From the NCBI GenBank assembly GCA_964506465.1, contig CAZDLM010000001.1, positions 62,001-126,000 of the forward strand: a stretch of DNA of 64,000 nucleotides, in the 5' to 3' direction. The notes beneath the pieces are model-generated. The model saw only the letters and a program-made list of their open reading frames with translations. It was not told the DNA's origin and did no database searches. Position 1 is the stretch's first letter; each line of letters begins with the position of its first letter. Shown one piece after another: positions 37,872-46,671 of the stretch. The stretch comes from UBA6109 sp964506465. Lineage in GTDB: Bacteria; Desulfobacterota; Syntrophia; Syntrophales; UBA6109. Both the position numbers and the translations under genes were made by a program.

Positions 37872-38672
37872 ACGAACAGAATCCCTGTCTCCGTATCCAT
37901 CATTACCTGCAATGAGCAGCAAAATCTGCCCATGTGCTTACGGAGCGTTTCATTCGCCGATCAGATCGTCGTCGTCGATTCCGGCAGCGGGGACGATACC
38001 GTCAAGATCGCCCGCGAGTTCGGCTGCGATGTCTTCGAGGAACCTTGGAAGGGATTCGGCCCGCAAAAACAGCTTGCCGTCGATCGCTGCCGGAATCCCT
38101 GGATCCTCGTACTCGATGCGGATGAGAGAATTCCCGAGGAGACGGCCAGGGCCATCGGAGAGATCGTCCTTTCTTCCCAAGAGACGGCTTCAGGGTTCAG
38201 CTTTCCCAGAAAGAACTTCTTTCAGGGGCGGTGGATACGACATGCCGGATGGTGGCCGGACCGGATCGTCCGCCTCTTTCGCAGGGGACGCGGAAGAATT
38301 TCGCCGGATCCGGTGCATGAATCCGTTGAGGTCGAGGGAGTCATACGGGATCTGGATGTCCCGATCGAGCATTTCACGGAAAGCCGGCTCAGCGAAGTCC
38401 TGAAAAAGATTGACCGCTATTCGGCGTTGGGCGCACGAAAAGCCTTTTCTGCCGGTCAGACGTCCTCAGCGCCTGCGGCTTTTTGCCGGGCGATCCTTAC
38501 CTTTGTTCACGATTACGCAATCCGGGGCGGTTTTCTCGACGGCGCCCCGGGGCTTACACTGGCGGTCACAGATTCCATCAACAAATTCTTCAAGTACGCG
38601 AAATTGGCGGAGCTCAACCGCTTGGCCAGGAGGGAAGGCGGGAACGGTCCATCCGTCAACCCCCATCCGTAA
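37872..38672 (+). CDS. GT2 glycosyltransferase, WaaE/KdtX-like, with a non-canonical start
   Basis: Encodes about 266 residues. The family's N-terminal strand VSVSIITCNEQQNLP and VVVDSGSGDDTVKIAREFGC, then VLDADERIPEE (DxD) and RLFRRGRGRISPDPVHESVE, match LPS core glucosyltransferases of the WaaE/KdtX group. No ATG, GTG or TTG lies in frame before the essential first strand; the frame is closed by a TGA at 37824. The best start is ACG at 37872, seven bases after GAGGT, giving TNRIPVSVS where relatives have M. Starting at the ATG at 37932 would delete the first beta strand. Either ACG is used, or the start codon has mutated, or there is a sequencing error. Confidence 0.7.
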   Translation, partial: TNRIPVSVSIITCNEQQNLPMCLRSVSFADQIVVVDSGSGDDTVKIAREFGCDVFEEPWKGFGPQKQLAVDRCRNPWILVLDADERIPEETARAIGEIVLSSQETASGFSFPRKNFFQGRWIRHAGWWPDRIVRLFRRGRGRISPDPVHESVEVEGVIRDLDVPIEHFTESRLSEVLKKIDRYSALGARKAFSAGQTSSAPAAFCRAILTFVHDYAIRGGFLDGAPGLTLAVTDSINKFFKYAKLAELNRLARREGGNGPSVNPHP

Positions 38673-38695
38673 ACGACCGAGAAACCATCCTCTAT

Positions 38696-39625
38696 ATGTC
38701 AGGAATCGATATCTCCGTTATCATCGTAAATTGGAATACCAGGGAACTGCTCCGCAATTGCCTGGAATCCGTCTATCGGACCCTATGGAACGGCATCTCC
38801 TTCGAAATCTTCGTCGTGGACAATGGATCGACGGATGGAAGCGGGGAGATGGTGAGGAGGGACTTCTCTGCGGTCAGGTTGATCGAGAATGAAATGAACA
38901 GGGGTTTTGCAGCGGCCAACAACCAGGCGCTGACTGCGATGTCGGGCCGCTATGCCCTGCTTCTCAATTCCGACGCGGTCCTGGCCGGAAACGCGGTGCC
39001 GGAATTGTTTCAATTCATGGAGACCTGCCCTGAGGCCGGCATGGCCTGCGGACAGCTTCTGAACGCCGACGGATCGAATCAGAACTCCATCGCACCGTTT
39101 CCAACCCTCTTGACGCTGGCGGTGAATCTTTCCCTGCTGGAATATCTCTTTCCCAAGAGATATCCGAGCAAACGATACCGGCATGATGCGCCGATCGAAA
39201 TCGAGTCGGGCGTCGGCGCATGCCTGATCCTGAGAAGAAAGGCGCTGGATCAGGTCGGTCTCTTCGATGAGCGGTATTTCTTCTTCTTCGAGGAGACGGA
39301 TCTCGCCATGAGCATGCGACGGGCAGGCTGGAAGATCTTCCATGTGCCGACCGCCCGCATTTACCATTATCAAGGACAAAGCATTGGTCGGAATGAGAAC
39401 GCACGCATCCAGTTCTACCGCGCCCGGTACCAATTCCTTAAGAAATGGAAAAGTCCGGTCTATTGCCGCTCCGCCCGGATCGTCATCCTGGCAAGGCTGA
39501 TCGTGAACTGGCTCTCCACGACGCTGGCGGTTCTTGCCACCCTCGGTTTCATCAGTCCGCTACTGGACAGGTGGCGCATTTACTCCCGCATCATCCGCTG
39601 GCATTTTCGCCCCTTTTCTTCTTGA
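38696..39625 (+). CDS. GT2 glycosyltransferase, WbbL-like
   Basis: Encodes 309 residues starting MSGIDISVIIVNWNTRELLR. The GT-A fold shows VVDNGSTDGSGEMV, NRGFAAANNQAL and YALLLNSDAVL (DxD-like position), then FDERYFFFFEETDLAMSMRR with the conserved ED. The C-terminus has two hydrophobic stretches that could hold it to the membrane. The frame is open upstream to 38483, but that part overlaps the preceding GT2 gene. It follows that gene by 23 bases and is probably cotranscribed. Confidence 0.82.
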   Translation: MSGIDISVIIVNWNTRELLRNCLESVYRTLWNGISFEIFVVDNGSTDGSGEMVRRDFSAVRLIENEMNRGFAAANNQALTAMSGRYALLLNSDAVLAGNAVPELFQFMETCPEAGMACGQLLNADGSNQNSIAPFPTLLTLAVNLSLLEYLFPKRYPSKRYRHDAPIEIESGVGACLILRRKALDQVGLFDERYFFFFEETDLAMSMRRAGWKIFHVPTARIYHYQGQSIGRNENARIQFYRARYQFLKKWKSPVYCRSARIVILARLIVNWLSTTLAVLATLGFISPLLDRWRIYSRIIRWHFRPFSS

Positions 39626-39658
39626 CTTAATTCCATTGATAGCGTAGCGTTCGCTATC
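39622..39658 (+). promoter_or_regulatory. Promoter with overlapping palindromic operator ahead of the EPS regulator
   Basis: TTGACT (39622-39627) with a 17-base spacer to TAGCGT (39645-39650). A perfect 7-base inverted repeat, GATAGCG and CGCTATC (39638-39658, 7-base centre), covers the -10 hexamer. It lies 31 bases before the likely start of the MarR-type regulator, an arrangement typical of autoregulation. Confidence 0.5.
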
Positions 39659-39689
39659 CGTTCATGCTGTGAACAGGATTGAAATCATT

Positions 39690-40079
39690 ATGTCTATTGC
39701 AGAAAGCCCGGACAACCAGCAGAGCGAGGAGATCCTCAAGGTCCTGCGCCTGTTGAAGGACAATCCCGAAATGACTCAGCGGGAGCTTTCTTCCCGTCTC
39801 GGACTCAGCCTCGGCAAGACCAATTTTCTGATGAGAGCCGTGGTCAATCGAGGCCTTGTCAAGGTTCAGAATTTCAAAAATTCCCAAAACAAGAATGCCT
39901 ACCTGTACTACCTCACACCCAGCGGAATGGAGGAAAAGGCGAGAACTACCTATTTCTTCTTGAAGCGAAAGATGAGGGAGTACGAACAACTGGAGGAGGA
40001 AATCCGCCAGTTGCGCAAAGAGGCCGTGGATATTGGTACAACAAGCCCGGCCGACGTCCGGAACAAAGATCTTCTTTGA
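39690..40079 (+). CDS. MarR-family EPS-associated transcriptional regulator
   Basis: Encodes 129 residues. A winged-helix domain at about 15-80 shows LKDNPEMTQRELSSRLGLSL, then GKTNFLMRAVVNRGLVKVQN and the wing NKNAYLYYLTPSGMEEKA. A charged coiled coil follows (LKRKMREYEQLEEEIRQLRK). This arrangement is the one seen in regulators that open exopolysaccharide operons. A GTG at 39669 could add seven residues, but AGGATT before the ATG at 39690 favours the shorter form. It probably controls the lower-GC sugar cluster that follows and itself. Confidence 0.82.
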   Translation: MSIAESPDNQQSEEILKVLRLLKDNPEMTQRELSSRLGLSLGKTNFLMRAVVNRGLVKVQNFKNSQNKNAYLYYLTPSGMEEKARTTYFFLKRKMREYEQLEEEIRQLRKEAVDIGTTSPADVRNKDLL

Positions 40080-40187
40080 TTCGGGAACGGTACGGTGATT
40101 GATAGTGCAATGCCGCCTGCTGGATTCGAAGGCTGATCTGTAATCCAGGGGGCGGAGCTGTAAGTAAGCACGTATGACGGTGCGGCC

Positions 40188-41201
40188 ATGGATATTAGTA
40201 GGGCTAAGAAAATTTTAGTGACGGGAGCCGACGGATTCATCGGATCGCATCTTACGGAAGAATTGGTAAGGCGAGGATGCGATTTGCGTGCTTTTGTCTT
40301 CTATAACTCATTTAATTCATGGGGATGGCTCGACTATCTGGAAGAAGACATCAAGAAAGATATAGAGGTTTTTGCGGGCGATATCAGAGATCCGCATGGC
40401 ATCAGGAAGGCAATGAAAGGATGTGATTTAGTCTTCCATTTGGCTGCGTTGATTTCCATTCCTTATTCCTACCACTCACCAGCTACATACGTCGATACCA
40501 ATGTCAAGGGTACTCTGAACATCATACAAACGGCCCAGGACCTTGAGATATCAAAAATTATCCACACATCCACAAGTGAAGTCTACGGTACAGCACGATT
40601 TGTGCCTATTACGGAGGAACACCCGTTACAGGGTCAATCGCCGTACGCGGCGAGTAAGATTGGTGCAGATCAGATTGCGATGTCCTTTTTTAATGCATTT
40701 CGAACACCTGTAAGCATCGTACGTCCTTTTAATACATATGGGCCGAGGCAGTCGGCACGGGCGGTCATCCCGGCGATAATTATTCAGGTTGCGAAGAAAC
40801 ATGAGAAGATCAAACTGGGATCTCTGCATCCGACGCGAGATTTCAATTATGTGAGAGATACGGTAAACGGTTTCATTGCCGTGGCGGAATCAGATCAGAC
40901 GATAGGTGAGGTGATAAACATCGGAAGCAACTTTGAGATTTCCATCGGTGAAACGGCGCGAACCATTGCTGAAATAATGAACGCGACTGTAGACATTGCA
41001 TGCGATGTTCAACGAGTGCGGCCTGAGAATAGCGAAGTTGAAAGGCTCTGGGCGGATAATAGCAAAGCCAAGAGGTTGACAGGATGGACACCTGCCTACG
41101 GAGGTATCGAGGGCTTCAAGAGGGGACTGAAAGAGACGGTGATTTGGTTCACTGAAACGGATCATCTGCAGCAGTACAAGCCGGAAATATATAATATATG
41201 A
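40188..41201 (+). CDS. legB: NAD-dependent 4,6-dehydratase of nonulosonate biosynthesis, LegB-like
   Basis: Encodes 337 residues, extended SDR. ILVTGADGFIGSHLTEELVR is the NAD site, STSEVYGTA and YAASKIGADQ carry the Ser and the YxxxK catalytic pair (Lys near 155), and VRPFNTYGPRQSARAVIP and PTRDFNYVRDTV are typical of the LegB/PseB-like branch that 4,6-dehydrates UDP- or GDP-GlcNAc. Its stop overlaps the start of the LegC-like aminotransferase by four bases, the classic legBC pair. Which nucleotide sugar is used is not readable, but the LegE-like gene at 48211 suggests GDP. Confidence 0.85.
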   Translation: MDISRAKKILVTGADGFIGSHLTEELVRRGCDLRAFVFYNSFNSWGWLDYLEEDIKKDIEVFAGDIRDPHGIRKAMKGCDLVFHLAALISIPYSYHSPATYVDTNVKGTLNIIQTAQDLEISKIIHTSTSEVYGTARFVPITEEHPLQGQSPYAASKIGADQIAMSFFNAFRTPVSIVRPFNTYGPRQSARAVIPAIIIQVAKKHEKIKLGSLHPTRDFNYVRDTVNGFIAVAESDQTIGEVINIGSNFEISIGETARTIAEIMNATVDIACDVQRVRPENSEVERLWADNSKAKRLTGWTPAYGGIEGFKRGLKETVIWFTETDHLQQYKPEIYNI

Positions 41202-42379
41202 CTGCACAATTGAACGTCAGAGACATTGTCAATGCCATCAAAAGTGTTGTGCCAAACGACAGAATACCGATAGGCCTTCATGAACCTTGCTTTGGCGGAA
41301 AAGAATGGGACTATTTGAAAGACTGCCTTGATTCGACATGGGTCTCCTACGTCGGCCCATATGTAGAGAAATTCGAAGCCATGATTGCAGATTTCACGGG
41401 CGCAAACTCAGCGGTGGCGATGGTAAGCGGTACAGCCGCCCTGCACATGTCTCTCAAGTTGGCAGGAGTCGAGCCCGGGGACGAAGTACTTACTCCGGCG
41501 CTAACCTTTGTTGCGACAGCTAATGCTGTCACCTACTGCGGCGCATTTCCGCACTTTGTTGATAGTGAAGAGAGGACACTTGGCCTTGATCCATATAAGC
41601 TGAAAGACTATTTGTTCACCATTGGTTTGATCAAGCCTAACGGCTGCTTTAATAAATTCTCAGGGCGGCGAATTAAAGCCGTCATTCCCATGCATACTTT
41701 CGGTCATCCGATCGATCTTGATCCTTTGGCTGAGGTCTGCAGAGAATATCGGCTCGAGATGATAGAGGACGCTGCAGAATCACTAGGTTCCTACTATAAA
41801 GGCGTGCATACAGGAAACTGGGGAAAACTAGCTGTACTCAGTTTCAATGGAAATAAGATAGTCACCACCGGAGGGGGCGGTGCAATCGTAACCAACGACG
41901 AGCGCCTCGGTAGACTGGCGAAACACCTTACCTCGACTGCCAAGATTCCCCATCGCTGGAAATACCGACACGATCAGATTGGCTATAACTTTCGGCTTCC
42001 CAATATCAATGCGGCCCTGGGCTGCGCCCAACTAGAACAGCTGCCTACTTTTTTAGAACGTAAACGGCAGCTTGCCTGCCAGTACCAAGCGGCATGCCAG
42101 CAGGTCGAGGGCATCCGCTTTTTTGAAGAACCGGCTTTTGCCAAGAGCAACTATTGGCTGAACGCCTTTCTTCTGGATGAAGCGTTCTCACATCAACGTG
42201 ATGACGTCTTGGAGAAAACGAATGAATGCGGCCTCAAAACACGTCCTGCATGGGATCTCTTGAATACGTTGACCTTCTTTGCAGACGCTCCGAAGATGGA
42301 TCTTAGCTGCGCTAAAAACCTTGCACAGCGACTTATCAATATTCCCAGCAGCGCATTTCTGGGGAAACTGACAGAATGA
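41198..42379 (+). CDS. legC: LegC-like PLP-dependent aminotransferase
   Basis: Encodes 393 residues of the DegT/DnrJ/EryC1 family. VSGTAALHMSLKLAGVEPGD binds the phosphate of PLP, MIEDAAESLGSYYKG supplies the pyridine-ring Asp, and the Schiff-base Lys is K220 in SFNGNKIVTTGGGG. The length and the N-terminal IPIGLHEPCFGGKEWDYL match LegC, which puts the 4-amino group on the 4-keto-6-deoxy sugar from LegB. Translationally coupled to legB. Confidence 0.86.
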   Translation: MTAQLNVRDIVNAIKSVVPNDRIPIGLHEPCFGGKEWDYLKDCLDSTWVSYVGPYVEKFEAMIADFTGANSAVAMVSGTAALHMSLKLAGVEPGDEVLTPALTFVATANAVTYCGAFPHFVDSEERTLGLDPYKLKDYLFTIGLIKPNGCFNKFSGRRIKAVIPMHTFGHPIDLDPLAEVCREYRLEMIEDAAESLGSYYKGVHTGNWGKLAVLSFNGNKIVTTGGGGAIVTNDERLGRLAKHLTSTAKIPHRWKYRHDQIGYNFRLPNINAALGCAQLEQLPTFLERKRQLACQYQAACQQVEGIRFFEEPAFAKSNYWLNAFLLDEAFSHQRDDVLEKTNECGLKTRPAWDLLNTLTFFADAPKMDLSCAKNLAQRLINIPSSAFLGKLTE

Positions 42380-42435
42380 GATACTTCATGAGAAGAACCG
42401 AAGAATCGGGCAAGACGATCACCCTGGAAAGTTGA

Positions 42436-43338
42436 ATGATCATAGAAAAAAAACAGTCAGATCTGAACCATTACAGGCTAGCTTGGCATTTCTTCATGAC
42501 TGCGAGAGAAGCTCTAGCACATATCCTGCTCCATGAAGAAAAAAAGAAGAAGATACTCTTGCCCGCCTATATCGGATACAGCTCACGCGAAGGTTCAGGG
42601 GTATTTGATCCCGTGACCGCCAGTGGGATAGACTACGATTTCTATTCCTTGGATAGATCGCTCAACATAGATCTGGACGACTTGACCAAGAAGATGAACT
42701 CGAATAAGGGAAATATCCTCCTCCTGATCCACTATTTTGGCTTCAAAGATATTCATCTGCAGAACATAAGAGATGTCGCACGGCGCAATGACATCGTCAT
42801 CATTGACGATTTCGCCCATGCATTCTACACCTTCTGGCGGAATCCCACAATTGACTTTGACTACGCTATATTTTCTACGCATAAGATGTTCCCGGTTGAA
42901 TCGGGAGGTGCGCTCTTGTCAAAGAAACGTGTCAAAAAAAAGAACACACTTTTCTTCAATTACTTTTCTTATGACATTTCCGCGATCATAAGGAAGAGGA
43001 GAAGAAATTACAGCATCCTTCTGAAGGGACTGAAACAATTTCCAGAAAGATACGGGATAGAAATTTTACATGAAACGCTTGCTGGCGCGGTTCCACAGTC
43101 ATTTCCATTGTTGTTGAAGAATGAGCAACTCCGGGACGCTCTGTATTTCGAATTGAACAACCGTGGATACGGTGTCGTCAGCCTCTATCACCAATTGATT
43201 TCAGAAATACCGCCGTCTCATGAAAGGGAAATCGACCTGTCCAAGAGAATATTAAATCTTCCGGTCCATCAGGACGCCGACGAAAAACAACTGAGAGGCC
43301 TGTTGAGCGAAATGCTCTCGACGCTGGAAGGTTACTGA
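42436..43338 (+). CDS. Short DegT/DnrJ-like PLP protein
   Basis: Encodes 300 residues, about 70-90 fewer than a standard DegT aminotransferase. AREALAHILLHEEKKKKILLPAYI resembles the PLP-phosphate region, IVIIDDFAHAFYTF supplies the ring Asp, and IFSTHKMFPVESGGALLSKK carries the expected Schiff-base Lys (K150). It lacks much of the usual small C-terminal domain contact region. It lies between legC and a FemAB-like gene where legH would be expected. It may aminate a second position, or make an amino-acid-like acyl group for the next enzyme. The specific function is not known. Confidence 0.65.
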   Translation: MIIEKKQSDLNHYRLAWHFFMTAREALAHILLHEEKKKKILLPAYIGYSSREGSGVFDPVTASGIDYDFYSLDRSLNIDLDDLTKKMNSNKGNILLLIHYFGFKDIHLQNIRDVARRNDIVIIDDFAHAFYTFWRNPTIDFDYAIFSTHKMFPVESGGALLSKKRVKKKNTLFFNYFSYDISAIIRKRRRNYSILLKGLKQFPERYGIEILHETLAGAVPQSFPLLLKNEQLRDALYFELNNRGYGVVSLYHQLISEIPPSHEREIDLSKRILNLPVHQDADEKQLRGLLSEMLSTLEGY

Positions 43339-43382
43339 AATCGAATGGCTAAGAACCTTATTTCCACGGATTTTGAATAACC

Positions 43383-44456
43383 ATGGGAAAAAAAATTTTG
43401 ACATTGACAGATGAGTATGAATGGAGGTCGATGCTTGACCGTCTCCCGGCCTCACTCCAGGATGTATATTATTTACCGGAATATTATGGATTATTTGAAT
43501 CGTCGACAACGAAAGCCGAGTGTTTCACATTCTGGGAGGGAGATTCATTCATCCTCTATCCGTATTTGAAAACCGATGTCCGCGAGGTCATCTCCCTCGA
43601 AATGAAGGACCGGTATTACGACATAGAAGGTGCCTACGGATATAACGGCTTCGTAGGCAATTCAAACTCAGAAGAGTTCCTGACATCTTTCGCAAGAGAA
43701 TTTTCGAATCATTGTATTGAAAACAACATCATTGCCGAATTCACGCGTTTTAATCCGCTTTCGGACAATCATCTGCTGGCCAGACATCTGGAGAAAAGGA
43801 TTGTAAATCAGAACGTTATCGTAGACCTGAGTTTGAGCGAGGAAGAACTGTGGTCGAATTCTTACGAACATGCGTCCAGGAAGAATGTAAATAAAGCAAG
43901 AAGAAGTGGATTAACAGTTGCAGCGTTTCACGGCGCAGAAATAAGGAAGGAATGGATCGACAACTTCTATGAGATTTATCTGTCAACGATGGACAGGAAC
44001 GCTGCCGACCCAAGCTATTATTGGAAGAAGTCGTTCTTCTATGATATCAGCCACCATTTGAGAGACAACAGCATTTTCCTCTTTGCCACGACGTCTGATG
44101 GAAAACCAGTATCGGCAGAAGTCATATTGCTGTCGCGGAATCATGCGTACTCATACTTAGGGGGGACACTGAGTGAGCACTATCCCAAAAGACCGAACAA
44201 TATTTTGAAACATGAGGGGATACTATTGCTTAAGAAGATGGGAATAAAGAAATTTTGTCTGGGCGGTGGTACGATTCCGGACGACGGCATATTCAAATAT
44301 AAGCAGACATTTGCTAAGAATGGTGCTGTCGACTTTTTTATCGGAATGAAGGTTCATAACGTGCAGGTGTATGAACGACTGTGCAAGAAATGGATGGAGA
44401 TGTTTCCTGAAAAGGCAGAGAAATATGCAAAGTACCTACTGAAATATAGATACTGA
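43383..44456 (+). CDS. FemAB/GNAT-like acyltransferase
   Basis: Encodes 357 residues. ASRKNVNKARRSGLTVAAFH followed by a helical region and GKPVSAEVILLSRNHAYSYLGGTL, HYPKRPNNILKHEGILLLKK and KKFCLGGG are the second GNAT fold of the FemAB/BioF2-like family (about 165-320). Such enzymes transfer amino acids from tRNA or acyl groups from CoA onto amines. In this position it could replace LegH and acylate the 4-amino sugar made by LegC, with an unknown acyl or aminoacyl group. It starts 44 bases after the DegT-like gene and ends two bases before legI. Confidence 0.68.
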   Translation: MGKKILTLTDEYEWRSMLDRLPASLQDVYYLPEYYGLFESSTTKAECFTFWEGDSFILYPYLKTDVREVISLEMKDRYYDIEGAYGYNGFVGNSNSEEFLTSFAREFSNHCIENNIIAEFTRFNPLSDNHLLARHLEKRIVNQNVIVDLSLSEEELWSNSYEHASRKNVNKARRSGLTVAAFHGAEIRKEWIDNFYEIYLSTMDRNAADPSYYWKKSFFYDISHHLRDNSIFLFATTSDGKPVSAEVILLSRNHAYSYLGGTLSEHYPKRPNNILKHEGILLLKKMGIKKFCLGGGTIPDDGIFKYKQTFAKNGAVDFFIGMKVHNVQVYERLCKKWMEMFPEKAEKYAKYLLKYRY

Positions 44457-44458
44457 GA

Positions 44459-45490
44459 ATGGCGCTGAAAGACTATATAGATAAGAGGATACTAATCATT
44501 GCCGAGGCGGGTGTTAATCACAACGGCAGCATAGATCTCGCTTTCAAACTCGTTGATATCGCGAAAGAAGCAGGTGCTGATGCAGTAAAATTTCAGACGT
44601 TCGTTACTGAAAAGAGCATATCAAAGTACAGTGAACTCGCCGAGTACCAAAAGACTAGCATTCGTAATCACATCAGTCAGTTCGAGATGGCAAAGGGTCT
44701 CGAACTGACGTTTGAAGAGTTTGATCGCCTCAAGAAATACTGTGATTGGAGGAATATCCTATTTCTCTCGACGCCTGACGAAGAAGAGAGCGTCGACTTT
44801 CTTTGCTCACTCGGTGTACCGGTGATGAAGATAGGTTCCGGAGATGCATCGAATATTCCACTCCTAAAGTACATTGCGAAGAAGCGTACACCGTTTATCC
44901 TATCCACGGGCATGTGCAACTTAGACGATGTACAGGATGCCTTGGACGCTCTTTTCTCAGAGGGAAATAAAGACGGTGCCCTTCTGCATTGTACTACGGA
45001 GTACCCTGCTCCGAAAAACGAAGTCAACTTGAGAGCTATTATTACTCTGCAGGAACAATTCGGTCTCCCGGTTGGATATTCGGACCATACCGAAGGGTAT
45101 GAAATATCCATTGCAGCCGCAGCATTAGGTGCGCGAATAATTGAAAAGCATTTTACAATCGATAAACGCATGAAGGGGCCTGACCACAGAGCGTCGCTTT
45201 CCGCGTCCGAACTGAAGAATATGATCGAGGCCATCAGGCATGTCGAGATGGCGCTGGGTGATGGAAAAAAAGAAACGACTATATGCGAGAAGAATAATAT
45301 AGTAATAGCGAGAAAGAGTGTCGTCGCTGCCCGAGATATCACTGCGGGCCGCAAGATTACAGAACAGGATGTTTGCATCAAGAAACCTGGCTTCGGGATC
45401 AAGCCAAAGGACATCGACAAAATTCCCGGTCGCCGAGCCAGAAAACACATAATGCGCGACGAAGTCATCACATGGGACAAGATAGAGTAA
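44459..45490 (+). CDS. legI: N,N-diacetyllegionaminate / N-acetylneuraminate synthase
   Basis: Encodes 343 residues of the NeuB family, which condenses phosphoenolpyruvate with a six-carbon amino sugar to a nine-carbon acid. IIAEAGVNHNGSIDLAFKLV opens the TIM barrel; KFQTF, KIGSGDASNIPLL, LSTGM, LHCTTEYPAP and VGYSDHTEGYEISIAA follow; and EKHFTIDKRMKGPDHRASL is the conserved active-site stretch. Residues from about 285 form the SAF (antifreeze-like) lid. Legionaminic acid is preferred over sialic acid because legB, legC and legE homologues are in the same operon. Confidence 0.88.
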   Translation: MALKDYIDKRILIIAEAGVNHNGSIDLAFKLVDIAKEAGADAVKFQTFVTEKSISKYSELAEYQKTSIRNHISQFEMAKGLELTFEEFDRLKKYCDWRNILFLSTPDEEESVDFLCSLGVPVMKIGSGDASNIPLLKYIAKKRTPFILSTGMCNLDDVQDALDALFSEGNKDGALLHCTTEYPAPKNEVNLRAIITLQEQFGLPVGYSDHTEGYEISIAAAALGARIIEKHFTIDKRMKGPDHRASLSASELKNMIEAIRHVEMALGDGKKETTICEKNNIVIARKSVVAARDITAGRKITEQDVCIKKPGFGIKPKDIDKIPGRRARKHIMRDEVITWDKIE

Positions 45491-46671
45491 AAAGACGAAC
45501 GGTGTGCGTCATAACCACGTCTCGGGCTGACTACGGTTCGCTCCGATGCCTCATGAGAGAGATCGAAGCGGATAATACCTTACGACTACAGGTTATTGCA
45601 ACGGGCGGTCATCTCCTTCCAGAATTTGGCTTGACTTACCGGGAGATCGAGCGGGATGGTTTCAGAATTGATGTAAAGGCGGATATGATGCTGAAGACCG
45701 ACGATCCCGTGTCCATCGTCAGGTCGATCGGGAGAGGTTGTGGCTTGTTCGCTCGTGGCTTGGAAGAATTGCATCCCGATATTGTTGTCGTGATGGGGGA
45801 CCGGTTCGAGCTATTATCTATTGCGGCAGCTACATTAATCCTGCGAATTCCTCTTGCTCATCTTTCTGGAGGTGAACTTACTGAAGGCGCAATCGATGAT
45901 TCGATAAGACATGCGCTGACGAAAATGGCGACGATACACTTTCCAGCTGCCGAACCTTACAGAAGGCGTATTCTTCAGATGGGAGAGGACCCTCGTCGTG
46001 TATTCAATTACGGTCACATTGGTCTCGATAATGTGCGGACAATGAGGTTTCTTAAGGCTGAAGAATTGGAGAAGGCCATCAACTTCAAGATAAGGAGACC
46101 CACGGCGCTTGTGACTTACCATCCGGTGACCCTAGAAAACAGCTCTGCTGCAGACCAAATGAATGTCCTCTTATCAGTCATCAAATCTTCGAGCATCAAT
46201 GCAATATTTACCAAGGCAAACTGCGATACGGATGGGAGGTTGATTAACGGCTTAATTAGGAGTTTTTGCGACAATGACCCCGATAAGTACAGGTTTATCG
46301 ACAACCTCGGGCAGCTGCGCTACCTCAGTTGTCTGAAACACTTGGATCTGATGATAGGCAATTCCTCGAGCGGGCTGTACGAAGGTCCGTCGTTCAAGAT
46401 ACCGGTTGTCAATATAGGCGACCGGCAAAAGGGCAGGCTCAGAGCACTTAATATCATCGACACAAATTGTTCGGAACGAGCCATCAAAAATGGAATTCGT
46501 AAAGCTCTGTCACCTGAGTTCAAGGAAACTGCCGCGAAGACAACAAATCCCTACGAGAAAAAGGGCGTCCTGAATGTGGCCAGAAAAATAAAAAACAAAC
46601 TGAAATCAATCACTCTTCATAAGCAGATACTGAAGAAGAAGTTTTTTGATTTTTCCACGGAGATGACATGA
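45472..46671 (+). CDS. legG: Hydrolysing UDP/GDP-N-acetylhexosamine 2-epimerase, NeuC/LegG-like
   Basis: Encodes 399 residues. VCVITTSRADYGSLRCLMRE, VIATGGHLLPEFGLTYREIE, VVMGDRFELLSIAAATLILR, LSGGELTEGAIDDSIRHALT and IGNSSSGLYEGPSFKIPVVN are all standard for hydrolysing 2-epimerases. The product is the 2,4-diacylamino-6-deoxymannose used by LegI. The ATG at 45472 overlaps legI by 19 bases; upstream frame is legI shadow. A C-terminal basic tail of about 30 residues (KKGVLNVARKIKNKLKS onwards) is longer than usual. Confidence 0.87.
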   Translation: MGQDRVKRRTVCVITTSRADYGSLRCLMREIEADNTLRLQVIATGGHLLPEFGLTYREIERDGFRIDVKADMMLKTDDPVSIVRSIGRGCGLFARGLEELHPDIVVVMGDRFELLSIAAATLILRIPLAHLSGGELTEGAIDDSIRHALTKMATIHFPAAEPYRRRILQMGEDPRRVFNYGHIGLDNVRTMRFLKAEELEKAINFKIRRPTALVTYHPVTLENSSAADQMNVLLSVIKSSSINAIFTKANCDTDGRLINGLIRSFCDNDPDKYRFIDNLGQLRYLSCLKHLDLMIGNSSSGLYEGPSFKIPVVNIGDRQKGRLRALNIIDTNCSERAIKNGIRKALSPEFKETAAKTTNPYEKKGVLNVARKIKNKLKSITLHKQILKKKFFDFSTEMT

